Shown piece by piece: positions 23,501 through 35,510 of a DNA stretch of 64,000 nt. The translations under genes and the position numbers were made by a program. The first letter of the stretch is position 1. Each line of letters opens with the position of its first letter. The notes under the pieces were generated by a model, which was not told the origin of the DNA, searched no databases, and worked only from the letters and a program-made list of their open reading frames with translations. The DNA is from Zygnema cylindricum (taxonomy: Eukaryota > Streptophyta > Zygnematophyceae > Zygnematales > Zygnemataceae), in assembly GCA_037447655.1 (NCBI GenBank), contig JBBHKE010002698.1, forward strand, positions 62,001 through 126,000, given 5' to 3'.

Positions 23501-24152
23501 ACGTCCAATGTGGTAGTCTTGGAGGACATAGCTGAGAAAAAAAAAAGTGAACAGTTGCGGACAACCGAAGAGGACAAAACTGTAATTACAAATGAATGGA
23601 TAAAGGAATGATGACCATATCTAATGCTAGAAAAAAATAAGAGAATCTGAGGTTCCAGTGACCAGAAATTGAGTGCATTATGTTGTTTTTATGCTCCATT
23701 TTTAAATCAGATCAAATACTTTTGAAACATTTACAACAAAAAGAAATATACAGAGAAGTATGCTCATATTCAATACTGGTCTGCGTTTTGGCAACAAGGA
23801 GATTTAAAATGCACCTATGAAACTTCAAGGTAACTCATATTTCTCATCTACAACAGAGTTCGATGGAAGAACCAAGCTTAGTCTTTCCTTTTCCCGGTTG
23901 ACTCTATAAAGAGTAACCTTCCTCCAATAACACATTTAAAATCTTCAAAAGAACAAGCTCATGATAAAAACCAATTTCATAGTACAAAGTGATTATGCAA
24001 CACCTCTCATCGATGAAAAGGGAGGACTCAAAATACGTCTCCGTATTCTCCATCTCCTCAAGTCTAGTAGATGAATGTATCATAACGTTTCTGACAGTGT
24101 TTTCCTCCTCCAACGTCGGTCGGTTTTCACTTACAGTTTCCATGACAAACAA
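17230..24152 (-). CDS. METTL21/Methyltransf_16-type SAM-dependent methyltransferase
   Basis: A seven-beta-strand methyltransferase of the family that methylates lysines on non-histone proteins; its substrate is unknown. Exons in transcript order: 24152-24004, 23531-23464, 22984-22865, 22600-22527, 20961-20898, 19529-19425, 18731-18620, 17356-17230. They sum to 819 nt and 272 aa, all in phase with GT-AG borders. Landmarks: DFDLTGQLVWTGAELL (residues 74-89), SAM-binding motif I VLELGSGIGLTG (105-116), motif II acidic region TMTDHN in exon 4, LEWGN in exon 6, FILGADVCY (about 187-195), and FILGYVARWKN at the end of exon 7. The family's usual length is about 220-280 aa, so the model is full length. 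The first 50 residues are poorly conserved and the start could be either of two close ATGs (24152 or 24143). The N gap and several minisatellites lie in its introns. Confidence 0.9.
18330..18612 (-). repeat. 26-27-bp minisatellite next to the methyltransferase exon 7 donor
   Basis: About ten units of ggatgtaaaaaatgggtgtg followed by aaaaaa (plus strand, variants throughout) fill the intron from 18330 to within 8 bp of the exon 7 donor at 18619/18620. On the transcript strand the array is pyrimidine-rich and immediately follows the donor. Confidence 0.85.
18776..18900 (-). repeat. GA-rich tract about 45 bp upstream of the exon 7 acceptor
   Basis: Purine-rich on the plus strand (gagggagggagggagaggga), so pyrimidine-rich on the sense strand of the methyltransferase gene. 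A C/T-rich plus-strand tract follows at 18957-19137, giving the region hairpin or triplex potential. Confidence 0.7.
19270..19424 (-). repeat. Minisatellite (AGGACAAAA type) abutting the exon 6 donor
   Basis: About fourteen degenerate units of 9-11 bp of the form aaaggacaaaa run directly into the exon 6 donor at 19424/19425. The donor-side text atgacagaaaaggatac is itself a variant unit, as if the array grew from the splice site outward. Confidence 0.78.
19647..20317. other. Assembly gap (671 N)
   Basis: A run of N in intron 5 of the methyltransferase gene, immediately after a plus-strand GA-rich tract (19590-19642). The exons on both sides join in phase without it, so no coding exon need be missing. 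Confidence 0.98.
20522..20704. repeat. (TA)n microsatellite and GA-rich tract in methyltransferase intron 5
   Basis: About 53 bp of alternating TA (20522-20575) is followed by agagggagggagagggaggg-type sequence (20620-20704). Both are simple repeats without coding content. Confidence 0.85.
20995..21185. repeat. GGTCAAA repeat array in methyltransferase intron 4
   Basis: Units of (a)aggtcaa/gatcaaa recur about 20 times between 20995 and 21185 and become perfect heptamers near 21133-21165. The array begins about 35 bp upstream of the exon 5 acceptor on the transcript strand. Confidence 0.75.
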
Positions 24153-27100
24153 CGAAGCTAAATCCCTAAAAAACTAAGAAGACAAACAAATGGCTAACTG
24201 ATAGTAATTCTTCAAAAGGAAAATAGAAATAGAAAAGATGTGCACAATATCGAGAAAAAAATGCCAATCAGGAAACTGCTTGCAAGAAAAACAAGGTGGA
24301 AAGTGAGCTTGTGGCGATTTTCGTATACCTTAGAAAAGTTTACCGAAAAATAAAAAAAAACCTACAGTTGTCAATTAAATTCTCACGATAACTGTAAGTG
24401 TGTTTGCTTTTCTGGAAAAGAACCCAATTTGTAGACTGATGTGAAACCCTGACAAGCCTTTTTCACTATTCGGAGCTGTAATATCATTTGAGGTTATGAA
24501 ACATCAATATCAGTTTTACTTGAAGTTATCAAACGTCATTATCTAAACTTCAAGCTTCACTTTACGTTATGAAACCATCAAAATCAAACTTCAATTTTCG
24601 AAAGAATCTGGAGTGTTAAAACTATGGACGATCAGAAACTTTGAACTTTGGATTGTTTTTGTTCTTTTCATTCTCTCAAGGGTTTGTAACCAATGAATCT
24701 AGGCATGGGCTTAGCAACCTCACGTAAAGGCTGACTTTCCTATAGTATGCATACAGACATGAACTTATCGCCTCTTTACCCTTATTCGTTTGTTTCTGAA
24801 AGGTTTTTAATTACTGCAGCAGGAACTTGAATTTTCGAAAATTCATCACCGACCTGGGAACATGTACTTTAGTTTATTTTTTTACTGAGGAAAAAGTGAG
24901 AAATTGACAGAGAGTGAGGAGAAAGAAAGGGAACTAGAGACAAGAAGGGAAACAATGTTGTATTTGTGTATATTTTCTCTACTAAATGTATGTTTTGGTC
25001 TGGTTAACTCATTTTCTAGCACTATTATTTACTTAGCAGCATTAACTCTCTGTCGTTGAACTTGCTTTTTGCTGGTTGTCTTCATGGTTGCAAAGCTGAG
25101 CTTGGTTACATTTTTTACTCACAAAGATCTTTCTATAGCTATAAATCTGTTAAGTCAAGTTGATGTGAACCATCACATGGGACATGATAGCTGCTGCAAT
25201 AGTTTGTAGAAATATATGGAGAATCCATCGATTATAAACTTATATATGCAAACTTATAAAAACCCAGGGTTTTTTCTTAAGTTGGCCCAGATGAAGCATT
25301 CATTTATAGGATGTAAACCCAACTTATTTTTATTCCTTTTTATGCTTGGGACTAATATTTTTGAAGCATTGCATAATTCAATTTATTTAGCTTCTTGGCT
25401 TGGCCCATAAATTTGTGCATAATGTAAGAGTATACTAAATGCATGTAAAGATAGAAGTATGTAACTTTTTTTAAGTGTATTTTAGAAATGCATGAAACCT
25501 GTTATTGCTATGTTCTCATGTTTATAACCCAGATAAAGTCTAACCGAAAGTCTTACTTGCAACAATGTTATCAAATATCATAATTTTTATGTACAAAAAC
25601 GAAGTAAAAACAAACAAAGTGGTGTTGTATTTCCATACTTATTTTCATATAAATTTTCTCGAATTGACATTGTTTGCCATCAATGAGAGCTCTTGAAAAC
25701 TTTTACCTATCTATGCGAATTTTTTGAAGTTTAAATTATAAGTACTATACCAAATAAATTAATAGAATTGTAAGGTATCTTTGAGGTTGTTGCTCATGGT
25801 ACACACCGTAACGAGCAGAAAATTCCGTTTACTTTGTTTCTTTTTATTCTTAGCAGTTCCATGTTGTATTCGCTAATATTTTACGGCATTTTGATTTTTT
25901 TTGTCTTCACTCTTTTTTTTTGCCAAATCGTTGACTGATTGTATACACAATTCCTGCCATCTTGGTCCTATAACTTCACAGCCATGTAATGTTTAGTCTT
26001 GTTTGATTGGATAGATGAGATTTTATTCACGAAGTAACGCAATGCGTGTATTTTATCGTTTGGTTATTCATATTAGTGATTACTGCAAGCATGAATAGAA
26101 GTACTTGGAAGTTTTGCTGATTGTGATATTTTGAGTATCCAGACGGTCTTAGTAAAAGGTCTGTAGTTATCAGATAACAGTTGGTTTAAGGTGCATCAGC
26201 TTGCAGATTATAATTACTGGATTTGTTTTAGGAGATAGTTTCATTTGTTTCCCCCCTTACCTTTTTTTTTTCTTTTTGTCTTCTGCTGTTCCCTTTAGAC
26301 TTAACCTTTCATTTCATCTAATTCAATGACCAATGAATATATTAAATGTAATTAGAAGGTAACAACTGGCTCCTATGTCCCTAGATGCTGAATTTTTGTG
26401 TCTCAATCTCAGATTTTCAAACCCATCATGAGTTGTTTTCTTATTTTTATAACCCAATTAGTATACTGAGTGTAAAGAAAAAGCAACTCTTGGCTGGTGT
26501 GCTTCTTAATTTGGCAAATATCTCATATTCTCAAGTCGTGGTTATCTCAGATGCTACCTTTAAAATTCATGATCGCTTTCATCGATCATCCATACATCTC
26601 TCATGCAGTGTTTCATTATCACATGCATAATGTTTCTGGTCAATTTTTCCTTTTTCTGCCATATTAACAGGTAAATTTAGAATAACCGAGTGCTAACTTG
26701 ATTTTGATTTTTTTTTTCCTTTTTCAGTCTCAAAACTCGAAGCTCCTTGAAGTCAATGGAGACATCTCCTGAAACTTTCGTAGCTTTTGTGGATCCTTCA
26801 AAAAAAAACTAACAAATGGGGGCTCCTCTAGAAGATGCTTTATGGACAATCGTAAGGCAGGAACTTCACCAACTTACACCTGAAATATGAGCTTTTGAAG
26901 TAAAAGTTAATGGAGCCGTGTCTCATAAATGGGAACTTCCCAGACACCCTGGTGATTTCCTTCACTTTACTGTAATTCAAACGAGTTACTCAAAGTTACT
27001 TAGTTCTGTCTGTACTCACTTCTGTCCCTATTCCTGTCTTTCCCTCCATCGAGTGTAGTCATTAGGTAGTTTGGCTTATCAGTAATATAAAGCTGTTGTG

Positions 27101-27875
27101 GCAAGTTTCTTTGAACGGACCCAATTTTCCAAAAATAGTGGAATTCTATGGAAACTCTCTTGATTCCAGAACATTTTTTTGACCAAGAGTAAAACATGAA
27201 AAAGAAATGTACGGTTTTTTATCGGCCAAATTGCACCTTCTATGTGATGCCTTTTTTGAGCCCCTTTTTTTCCTTCCTTTTTTTGGGTTTTGCAGGTCCT
27301 CATAATCATCAACGCTGTAAAAATATGAAGGAAGCAGAAGGTACAAGTGAGTACAATACACGATAAACTTGCAATATGTTATCTAAAAGGTAATGAAGTA
27401 AATAATTGAATACAAACGAATGAAATGAATACATAAACGAAATATTGAATCAAACAAGCAATTGGACAAACAATAATTAGTGAATCTTACGATTGCAATT
27501 TGTACGTGTTGCGATGTTGCATATTAGCAGAGCTGCAGGGATGTTGAAAGAACAAGAGGCCCCTTTCTAGACTCTGCCCCTCATAACCCCTCATGGCTCC
27601 TATAAACTGTTCAACTCAACATGCCTTCATTGTAATCAACATTTGGTGGTCCCATCTTCGCCTCGAGTTCAAGTTCGTTCCTCACTTCAATACAAAGAAC
27701 TCTTATACTCTCATTGACCACCCCTCTTGTCAATGTGGTAGTTACTGTCTTCTATGGTCCACCTGTCTTAGGAAGTTTCATAACTTAATGAAGAGCACAT
27801 AATAAAAGATTGCTGCCTAAGACGTTTGTATCTATGTATGTATACATATGCACACATATATATATATATATACAC

Positions 27876-27911
<36 letters not shown>

Positions 27912-29239
27912 TAAACACATACACATTTGGTACGGAGGTTTGACATGGTTAGGCTTGATTTAATTGTCAAGTTATTGTTGGGAAAACGCTTAAACTTTTG
28001 ATGAGTATAGTTTTGGGAGCTTTGGTGAGGGTGTTACCAGTCAACCGAAGGTTGGACGATTGAAGATGCCCCAAAACAATCAGAATGTACATTATAATCA
28101 ATTAGGGTTCACAATTTAGAGTTCGCTGACCAAAGTGCACTCTAAATCTTGAGCAATGGGGCTTCCACAAACCAGGAAAAGAGGGAATTGGCATTTATGG
28201 CTTTGGTAAAGTGGTCACCTAAACTATACTAAGGTACCAATGACTGGATGATCCATGTCAGTTACACAAATCAAAGTGTTCCATTTATTCTGTGACACAC
28301 TGCTACAACGGTATCAGTCGCCTCTTATTGGGGGCTTTACGGAAGCTCCATTAGAGTTACGCTAGTTCAAGATCTGGTTTTTTGTTTTGGTCACAGAATA
28401 AGTCGTGCACTCTGGTTGTCTTGTGCACTCTGGTTGGTTACAATTAAATTCACCTTCTTTTATTGGTACAGTTTAGGGAAGTATCACCTTATCAAACCTA
28501 GTTGTCATTGGTTGTCTGGTATGGTTCGAGGTAAGTATAACCGGGCAGACATTAAAGTTTTGGAAGTTCCTCACAATCGGCAAGACCATGTAACAAAGCA
28601 TCTTTAACAAATTGGTTGAAAAAGCCTAAGGGATTTAAAATATAATAATACAATATATAGGTAAATAAAATGCCATTATGCCCCTCTCAAGATGTTTAAG
28701 TACAACATTTTGAAAAGATAAGTTTATCTGACGGCAGTCCTTGGAGGCACCATGCAACACACTTAGTGAATTTGACAAACAGTGAGATCTTACAAAGTTG
28801 ATTTTAAAAATGTTTAAACGTTTAAACAACTTGATTTAGCAGGTTGATAATGTATTTGTCATGAGCACCAGAAACAAACCAGAAGTTTATCATGGGAAAG
28901 CATAGATTTATACCCTGGGGAGTGTTAGTTGACAATCTCAAAGTGGGGAGAGAGAGGGAAAGAGGGAGGGAGAGAGGATAGCGGAGGGGAGAGAGGAGAC
29001 CGGAGGGGGGAGAGGGGAGATGGGAGAAGGGAGAGGGGAGGAGGACGGTAAAATGAAAATAATAAAAAAAACAAACTATATATCGTACATTGATGCATTG
29101 GCGATATACCGATTGAGACGTACCGGACCGCCACACTGAGAGAAAACCGGCACCCTGTCCTTGACTCCTTGGCCTGTCCCAGGTTTGTAATTCGTACCAT
29201 CGTACCGAATACAGCCGGTACGATTTCGGTACGCAATAC
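24153..29239. other. Gene-poor AT-rich spacer
   Basis: I find no protein-coding gene, tRNA or rRNA here. It includes the 5' flank of the methyltransferase gene, (TA)n-type microsatellites at 27857-27905, and a plus-strand GA-rich tract at 28943-29045 (gagagagggaaagagggagg type). Short open frames in it are AT-rich and lack codon structure. Confidence 0.45.
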
Positions 29240-29241
29240 TA

Positions 29242-29727
29242 CACCGTGAATCGCTATTAGCGTAATGAAATAGATAGCGTAATGAAACAATTAGCGTACT
29301 TTACGGTAAATTGTGTTTTTTCGGGTACACCATGATTCTAATTTATCATGTACTCTAATTTGTAAACTGCTTTGTAAAAATTTTCAACACATAATATGTC
29401 CATACTAAAACATGTATATGTACGAAACTGTTCAAATCGTACGCCGTCGCGTTTTTTTGACATCTGCGTATGCCGGAAAATATTTACGCAATTATATATT
29501 ATTATATTTTCTGTACTTTTAAATTTAAAAATGTACGAAATAGTACAGATCTGGCCCGTACACCACACTATTTAAAAGGGAACTAAATTACAGTTATGAA
29601 CCGCATTGAGCGGGGTACCTCAAATAACGTGCAAAAACATTTAGCGTACTTTATTCTATTTGAGAATTTGCCCCAAAAAAAGGGGTACCCCAATTAGCGT
29701 CATGTACGCTAATAGCGATTCACGGTG
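29242..29727. mobile_element. TA-flanked MITE, TTAGCGTA core (copy 4, 486 bp)
   Basis: Perfect 23-bp terminal inverted repeats, beginning CACCGTGAATCGCTATTAGC, are flanked by TA at 29240-29241 and 29728-29729. Internal attagcgtac words repeat near both ends. Non-coding. A hAT-like element abuts its right end. Confidence 0.83.
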
Positions 29728-29733
29728 TACAGT

Positions 29734-30461
29734 CAGAGGTCGCAAACGGTCAACCGAAACCGTGATCGACCGTTAACCGACCGCCCGCGCCGGATCCGGA
29801 ACGGATTCGGTTGCCAAATTTTGGGGGTCGGGCGGTTACGGTCGGTTGACTCACCAGGAAAAAAAAAACGGTTAGCTGCGGTCGGTCAAACAAAAAACCA
29901 AAAAAATGAAAATTTTGTACTTTTTTTTTCCAACATTATTGTTCTTTATACTTTTGGTATCGTGGAAGTACGTGGCATCATGATTAGCGTCGCAAATCTG
30001 ACACGGTACTGAAGTAAGCTATTTATTTCGAAAATCTTAGAGAGCGCGACAAAACGTCTCAAATCTGACACGGTCGTACAATATTCATTTCGCAAATCTT
30101 AGGCAACGCGACAAAGCGTTGCAAATCTGACACAGTAGTACACTATTCATTTCGCAAATCTTAGGGAACGTGACAAAGCGTCACAAATCTGACACGGTAG
30201 TAACACTATTCATTTCGTAAATCTTAGGGAACGCGACAAATCGTAATTATTGGCTTATTCCGTCGTACATTGATTAATTTTGTACTTTTCAGGTTACGGG
30301 CGGGCACGGTCGGTTGATTTTTTTTTTCGTAAACGACGGTCGGTTAACGGTTAACAATTTTGGAGCGTGACAAAACTCGGTCGGGCGTCGGTTACTCAAA
30401 TTTTGAAAAAAAAAAAACGGTCGGTTTCGGGTATGAATTTTTTTGACTTTTGCGACCTCTG
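29734..30461. mobile_element. hAT-like non-autonomous element
   Basis: The ends are CAGAGGTCGCAAA and ...TTTGCGACCTCTG. The flanking octamers tgtacagt (29726-29733) and actacagt (30462-30469) match at 6 of 8 positions, consistent with an 8-bp hAT duplication that has mutated. Sub-terminal ggtcggttgac/gttaaccgacc words form a longer inverted repeat. No transposase is visible. Confidence 0.7.
29985..30245. repeat. About 62-bp tandem repeat inside the hAT-like element
   Basis: Four units share caaatctgacacggta...tatt-atttcg-aaatcttag-gaacgcgacaaagcgt, period about 60-63 bp. It lies in the middle of the transposon-derived element. Confidence 0.8.
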
Positions 30462-30469
30462 ACTACAGT

Positions 30470-30997
30470 ACACTGGAGTTTTCACAACAGCATTTTACTA
30501 TTTTAGAGTTGGGCTCAATCGCGCCAGTTTGCGGGTCGAGAAACGCACGTTTTGAAAAATAAGTGTTTCCCGCAAAAAGAGAGTTGCATAAGGTCAATTC
30601 AATGATTGGGAGAGAATATCAGGCGGACCTTTCATTTCGTTTCGTATGTAACTTGATGAAAATACGAAAAAACCAGATTTTTTTCGTATTTTTGTTGCGA
30701 AACTTTCTTGTCTCCCAGAAACAGGAAGGCGATTCGCCCAACCTTGGGAATTTTATCCCAAAAAAAATTAGACGCGCAAAGGAGGTGTAAACATGTAAAA
30801 TTTACACATTTTGTTTTTTTCTTCTCAGATTTTTTTTGTTAGTACAAGCAGCATGGCGGATATTGATTGTTCTAAGTTTTGACCCGCTTCATGCAACAAG
30901 GCATCAATCGGTTCGTTTTGAAATTGTGTGTTTTAGAATGGAGCCCAATCCTTTTTGTTTTTTTTTCTTAAAGAGTCAACGCTGGTCAATGGTTGTG
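30470..30997. other. Spacer between transposon-derived elements
   Basis: No gene or repeat is recognised. It contains short poly-T and poly-A runs only. Confidence 0.4.
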
Positions 30998-31000
30998 TTA

Positions 31001-31529
31001 GGGTGTGAGCCCATGTGTTCAAGTAAGGTTTTTTCCCGTCGTGTTCACAGAAAATGGGACTTGCAACGAGAAAATCTTACCCCGTAGGAAAAAAGGGCAA
31101 GTACCAAAGTACATTTTGCGTCATCTTGGAACTTGGATGGTACGTCAATTTGGCGTTATTATCATCGCAACCCACTTCCACGTCACGCCAGCTCATCTTC
31201 ATACTTGTACTGGAAACAAATCGCGATCTGATTTTAATTAAAACAATACCATTTTGATGAATAGAAAAACGGTATTGCACGCTTGAAACGTCTTCGAAAT
31301 TTTTTGAACGAAGGAGAGTACACGATACTTTTTACCATGCTCGTCATGCGCATGTACGTACGAAAATGACAAGCATGTACGAAAAAAAATGGTTGGGGAC
31401 CTCCACTGTTATTCATGGGTCCTTTGCAAAAGTTTACGTCGTCCTCGTCTCTCCCCCTCTTTCTCACTCGACCGCTCCTCTTTCTCTCTTCTTTAAATGA
31501 AATGCAGTAATTATAGTATCGAATGAAAG

Positions 31530-31595
<66 letters not shown>

Positions 31596-31988
31596 TTTTG
31601 GTCTTTGTTTGATGGCATATCTAATGATAAAAGATAAGAAAGAAAAATCGAAAAGTCATGGCGGAAATACACGTACCGATGACGTCACAAGGTAGCATGA
31701 TTTCGCTATGTCACAAAACCCTAAACATCTACAAAGTCACAAAAACCACGACGTCTACAACCTTCGCCGTTTTTGTAGACGTCACCAATTTTAGGAAGTT
31801 TTCATATTCGTCTTCCTTTCGTTTCGTAGTTTCGTACTCTGTCGCACATTTTGTAGACGTCTACAATTGTCATATATTTGAAGTAATGAAGGCGCAAATA
31901 ACGATTGACATAGGGACACTTTGAAAAGTACATCATAAAATCAGGGCTAAAAATCAAAGTAACATTTTGGTTACATGGGTACACACCC
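31001..31988. mobile_element. PIF/Harbinger-like MITE, diverged copy (988 bp)
   Basis: The left end is GGGTGTGAGCCCATGTGTTC and the right end ...CATGGGTACACACCC, flanked by TTA at 30998-31000 and 31989-31991. It is related to the 780-bp family by the gtaaggttttttcccgtcg left part and by a right part ending in ...aaatcaaagtaacatttt. It contains an (AT)n microsatellite at about 31531-31592 and several tgtagacgt words. Confidence 0.8.
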
Positions 31989-31991
31989 TTA

Positions 31992-32964
31992 GGGTACTTT
32001 CGCATGTAACCGAAACTTTAGTCTTGTAATTGGGTTTTTAGGGAAGATTCTCCATACTACTTCCAAAGCATTCGTATGTAAAGAAATGAAATCGTTACTG
32101 TATATTGTGATAGATGTAGACGTGGGTGTAATTTGTGATGGTTGTAGACGACTACAAAACTCGCGAGAATTGATGACGTTTACAAAAAAGCGACGGTTGT
32201 AGACGTCTAGCTACTTGTGACATTGTAGATGTTTAGGGTTTGTGACATTTTGACATCACGCTCAAATAACGACAGCATCGACGTCACAAATTCTAAAATT
32301 TTCCGCCATGGTTTCTCGAATTTGTTTTTTAGTATTTTCTCACTCTACTTGCTATCAAAATACGCCCAAACAGAGTAAAAAAATATTGTTTTTAGAGATG
32401 TTTCATTTGATACCATTATTGACGTTTTTCATTGCAAGAATTGTGAGATAGACGCGGTAATGGGAACAGGAGAGAGAGAGAGAGGCGCTTTCACGGACTT
32501 CGCTTTTGTGAAATGGCGTCAGTTGGTCGAGACCCCCTCCACGGCCCCTTTACGGGAAAAAGCGCAAGGAAAAAAGTCACGCACAGGCTGGAAACGTGCA
32601 GTGGGTTTTTTTTTTGGGTACCACGGGTACAAAAATTGTCAAAAACTTCCGACACGTGCGACATCATCTGCCTATTCGCTCACTTCACGGAACTTTATTT
32701 AAAATGACCTCGCTAGGTGATTTTAAATAAAATTCGAAAATGAGCTGAAAGGACGCGAAATGGGTCAAAACACGCTAGACGACAAATTATATCGCCCTAA
32801 ACGACAAATTACAATACATGCTAACTTGCTAAGTTTTAAGGTATCGCAACTTGTACGGCGATAGTTTCAATTTTCTGGTACGGCTGCAGGTTTTCTCATT
32901 TTTTTAAAGTTATGGAGGAAAACGACAGAAAATCAGTGTAACTTTAGCACATGCGAAAGCACCC
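31992..32964. mobile_element. PIF/Harbinger-like MITE, second family (973 bp)
   Basis: The ends are GGGTACTTTCGCATGTAACC and ...TTTAGCACATGCGAAAGCACCC, flanked by TTA at 31989-31991 (shared with the previous element) and 32965-32967. The interior repeats the tgtagacg(t)cta motif. No transposase. Confidence 0.8.
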
Positions 32965-32967
32965 TTA

Positions 32968-34175
32968 ATTTCTTAATTCACGTCGGTCCACCGAGCGCAG
33001 GTGGGAGTTGTCGTCGTGGATTCGTTACATTCACGTGGAATTCTACCTGCACGCGGATATCCACGTCATTTCTTCCTGATTTTATCCTTGTCGACAAATT
33101 TATGACAGTGCTTTGTCTACTCTTACGCTGGCGAATCAAATCCTCTCTCGACGTGAGTTCTCTTCTGAGTCTTCTCCCATGGGGGCACATGCAGGCATGC
33201 ACTAAAGACCCAAAACTCCGAAAGCCGATGACCGTCAAATCATTTACCGCGCGAGTTCGTCAACGGTTCCGTACACCAGAGTACAGCACAGCAATGTCCA
33301 TTTGTGCATTGCGTTGTAGTACAGCCTAGGTTCGTTACTCGGCCCAGTAGTTAAGAAAACCGTGTGTCAACATGTCCACAGCGAGAAGAGATAGTCCCAC
33401 ACGCCGTAATCGGGTATCGCAATAGGGTTTATGTGCTTAGGGTCATTTATTTTTGTGTTTTTTTTAATAAAAACAAAAACAAGACAGAAATAAAATAACC
33501 CTAAGCATACGGTCGAGCGGAGAAACCGAGGTGTGGCCCCAATCAGCGCGCTCGCGCGTGCGAAAAACGCAAGGTTCAAACGTGTACGGCATAGCGTTCG
33601 TAATCGTGTGGTTTTGCAGCCGTCAGGTACTCCGGCATCATCCAGAAAACGTCCGTCTACCGGCAGTTTCGAAGTTTCAATTTCCCCAGAGCGTGGAGTG
33701 GACGTCACGACTTCACAGGTCGTTTCAAACGACGTTATTACCTCGAAACAACAAATGTGGATGGCCGAGATTGATTACAAACTTACAAAGTTTTGGATGA
33801 AACGCGCGGCTGATCTATTGCTGATTTGCTGCCCGTCAAGCTGATCAAATCCAGTTTGCAGCACTGCGCCAATGCGTATCGTCAGCGATAACAAATGACG
33901 CAGTTTCTGCGCATCGCAGTTCCTGACCGTTCAGATGAAGTTTTGACGGCCGATTCTTGTTTCGAATGAATCCGCGGCCAATATCCGAAACGGTCAGACG
34001 TGGCCCTTTCCAGCAATTGATTCCAGCATCATAATTCTCCTACTGCTGGATTCCTTCCTGGTGACGTGTCGGGATATTACAAGCAGAACGGGACTTATTA
34101 CGTATTCATTCTACGATTTGTTCGCAAAAAAACATGTGCGGATCGCATTTATTGCCCAACCATTTATCGTACGTG
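32968..34175. other. Spacer, G+C higher than surroundings
   Basis: No gene recognised. A short hairpin, gcttagggt...accctaagc (about 33436-33508) with a T-rich/A-rich interior, could be a tiny derivative of the GGGT-ended elements. The higher G+C suggests old transposon or coding remains that I cannot place. Confidence 0.4.
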
Positions 34176-34178
34176 TTA

Positions 34179-34880
34179 GGGTGGCCTTCCATTAGCGAAA
34201 AAGTGGGGTTGTTTACTGATTGCCGTACCATTTCGTACAAGTCCGTACCATTTTTTTTTCCAAGGAAAACATCATTGCGGAAAAATCTCCAAGGTTGTAG
34301 GCGTGAAAGCAGACCGTCGAATGTTATTACACTTTTTATCCGAGACGTCACGTCACCAACCCTACAGTCTTTGACGACCGTTCACAGGGAGAACACTTCT
34401 CAGAGACTGAACGTGTAAAAACGGGCCGCGTGGAAAAGAAAAAAAAATCCACGATGAGGGCGCGCGTATTTGCGTACACGTGCAAGGCCATGTGCCTTCC
34501 GCCAGGGTGGCTGCCAATCCGCCGAAATTATCCCGTCACGCTCCAACCATCAAAGTTTGCCGCCGCCTTTTTGTCGTGCCGTTTTGAAATTTTGGGTAGT
34601 ACTTACCTGTACTTTATAATGCCCTCTGTACGAGTCATTAACTACCTCCGCTGGTACAGATATTATTTCCGCTGCTACAGATATTACCTCCGCTCGTACA
34701 GATATTGCGTTCACACATTGCATTCGAAGATTCTTTCAAGATTTTTACAAATCGAATAAAAACCTACGTGTTACCACCCAGAATGAGCCACGCAAATAAA
34801 AAGAAGTTTACGCTACCTATGGGAGGCACGCCCTTCAGTAAATTATTACAATTACTGTAACGAATAATGGAAGGCCACCC
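34179..34880. mobile_element. PIF/Harbinger-like MITE, third family (702 bp)
   Basis: The ends are GGGTGGCCTTCCATTAGCGA and ...CGAATAATGGAAGGCCACCC, flanked by TTA at 34176-34178 and 34881-34883. It contains a small tandem of tacagatatta-tccgctngtac units at about 34650-34710. Non-coding. Confidence 0.8.
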
Positions 34881-34883
34881 TTA

Positions 34884-35510
34884 TTATACTGTACCTTACT
34901 TCGTTATGCCAGTACATTTTGTGATAAACAAATCTGATGCTGCCATACTGGATTGGACATTGGAGTCTTCAGTTAATGCCTTGAGGCCGTCAACTTTGAG
35001 ATTTTGCTGTTTCTGACCTGTTAAAAAGTACAGGAAAAAGTACAGTAAAAGTCTAGTCACCACTTTCAGAAGACTTGGGAACGTGGTTCAACTCCACCAT
35101 TCTGTTTAAAGCTTCAAACCTCGTTTTCATATTTTTGCCATCTTGCATCCTTGCTGAACTTCTTACCAATCTCAACGCTTTTTCTCCCCCTTCTCTCTCT
35201 CCTCTTGTCTCTCTCTGCCTTATCGCGAGTAAGAATAGATACTCTTCACTTTTCTCTTTCCTCTTGTCTTCCTCTGCTTTATCGCAAGTAAGAATAGATA
35301 CTTCACAATCCTAAAATTTGAGCAAAATACCTCGTCGCTGAGTCTATTCATTTTTATATTTTAGTGCGAAAGCTTCCTTTCTCAGCATTTTAATAATTTG
35401 TTAGTAAAGAGGCAATAATACTTAGTCAATATATCACTTTCTTTGTCAATAGTACACGATCGTACGTAATCAGTACATTACTTCTTGCTATAAACTAGCA
35501 AACCCTAAAA
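34884..35510. promoter_or_regulatory. 5' flank of the ankyrin/BTB gene
   Basis: Upstream region of the ankyrin/BTB gene. It contains a duplicated cttatcgc-agtaagaatagata phrase (35219-35242, 35279-35301) within CT-rich text. The start codon is preceded by gcaaaccctaaaa. No TATA box can be assigned with confidence. Confidence 0.4.
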
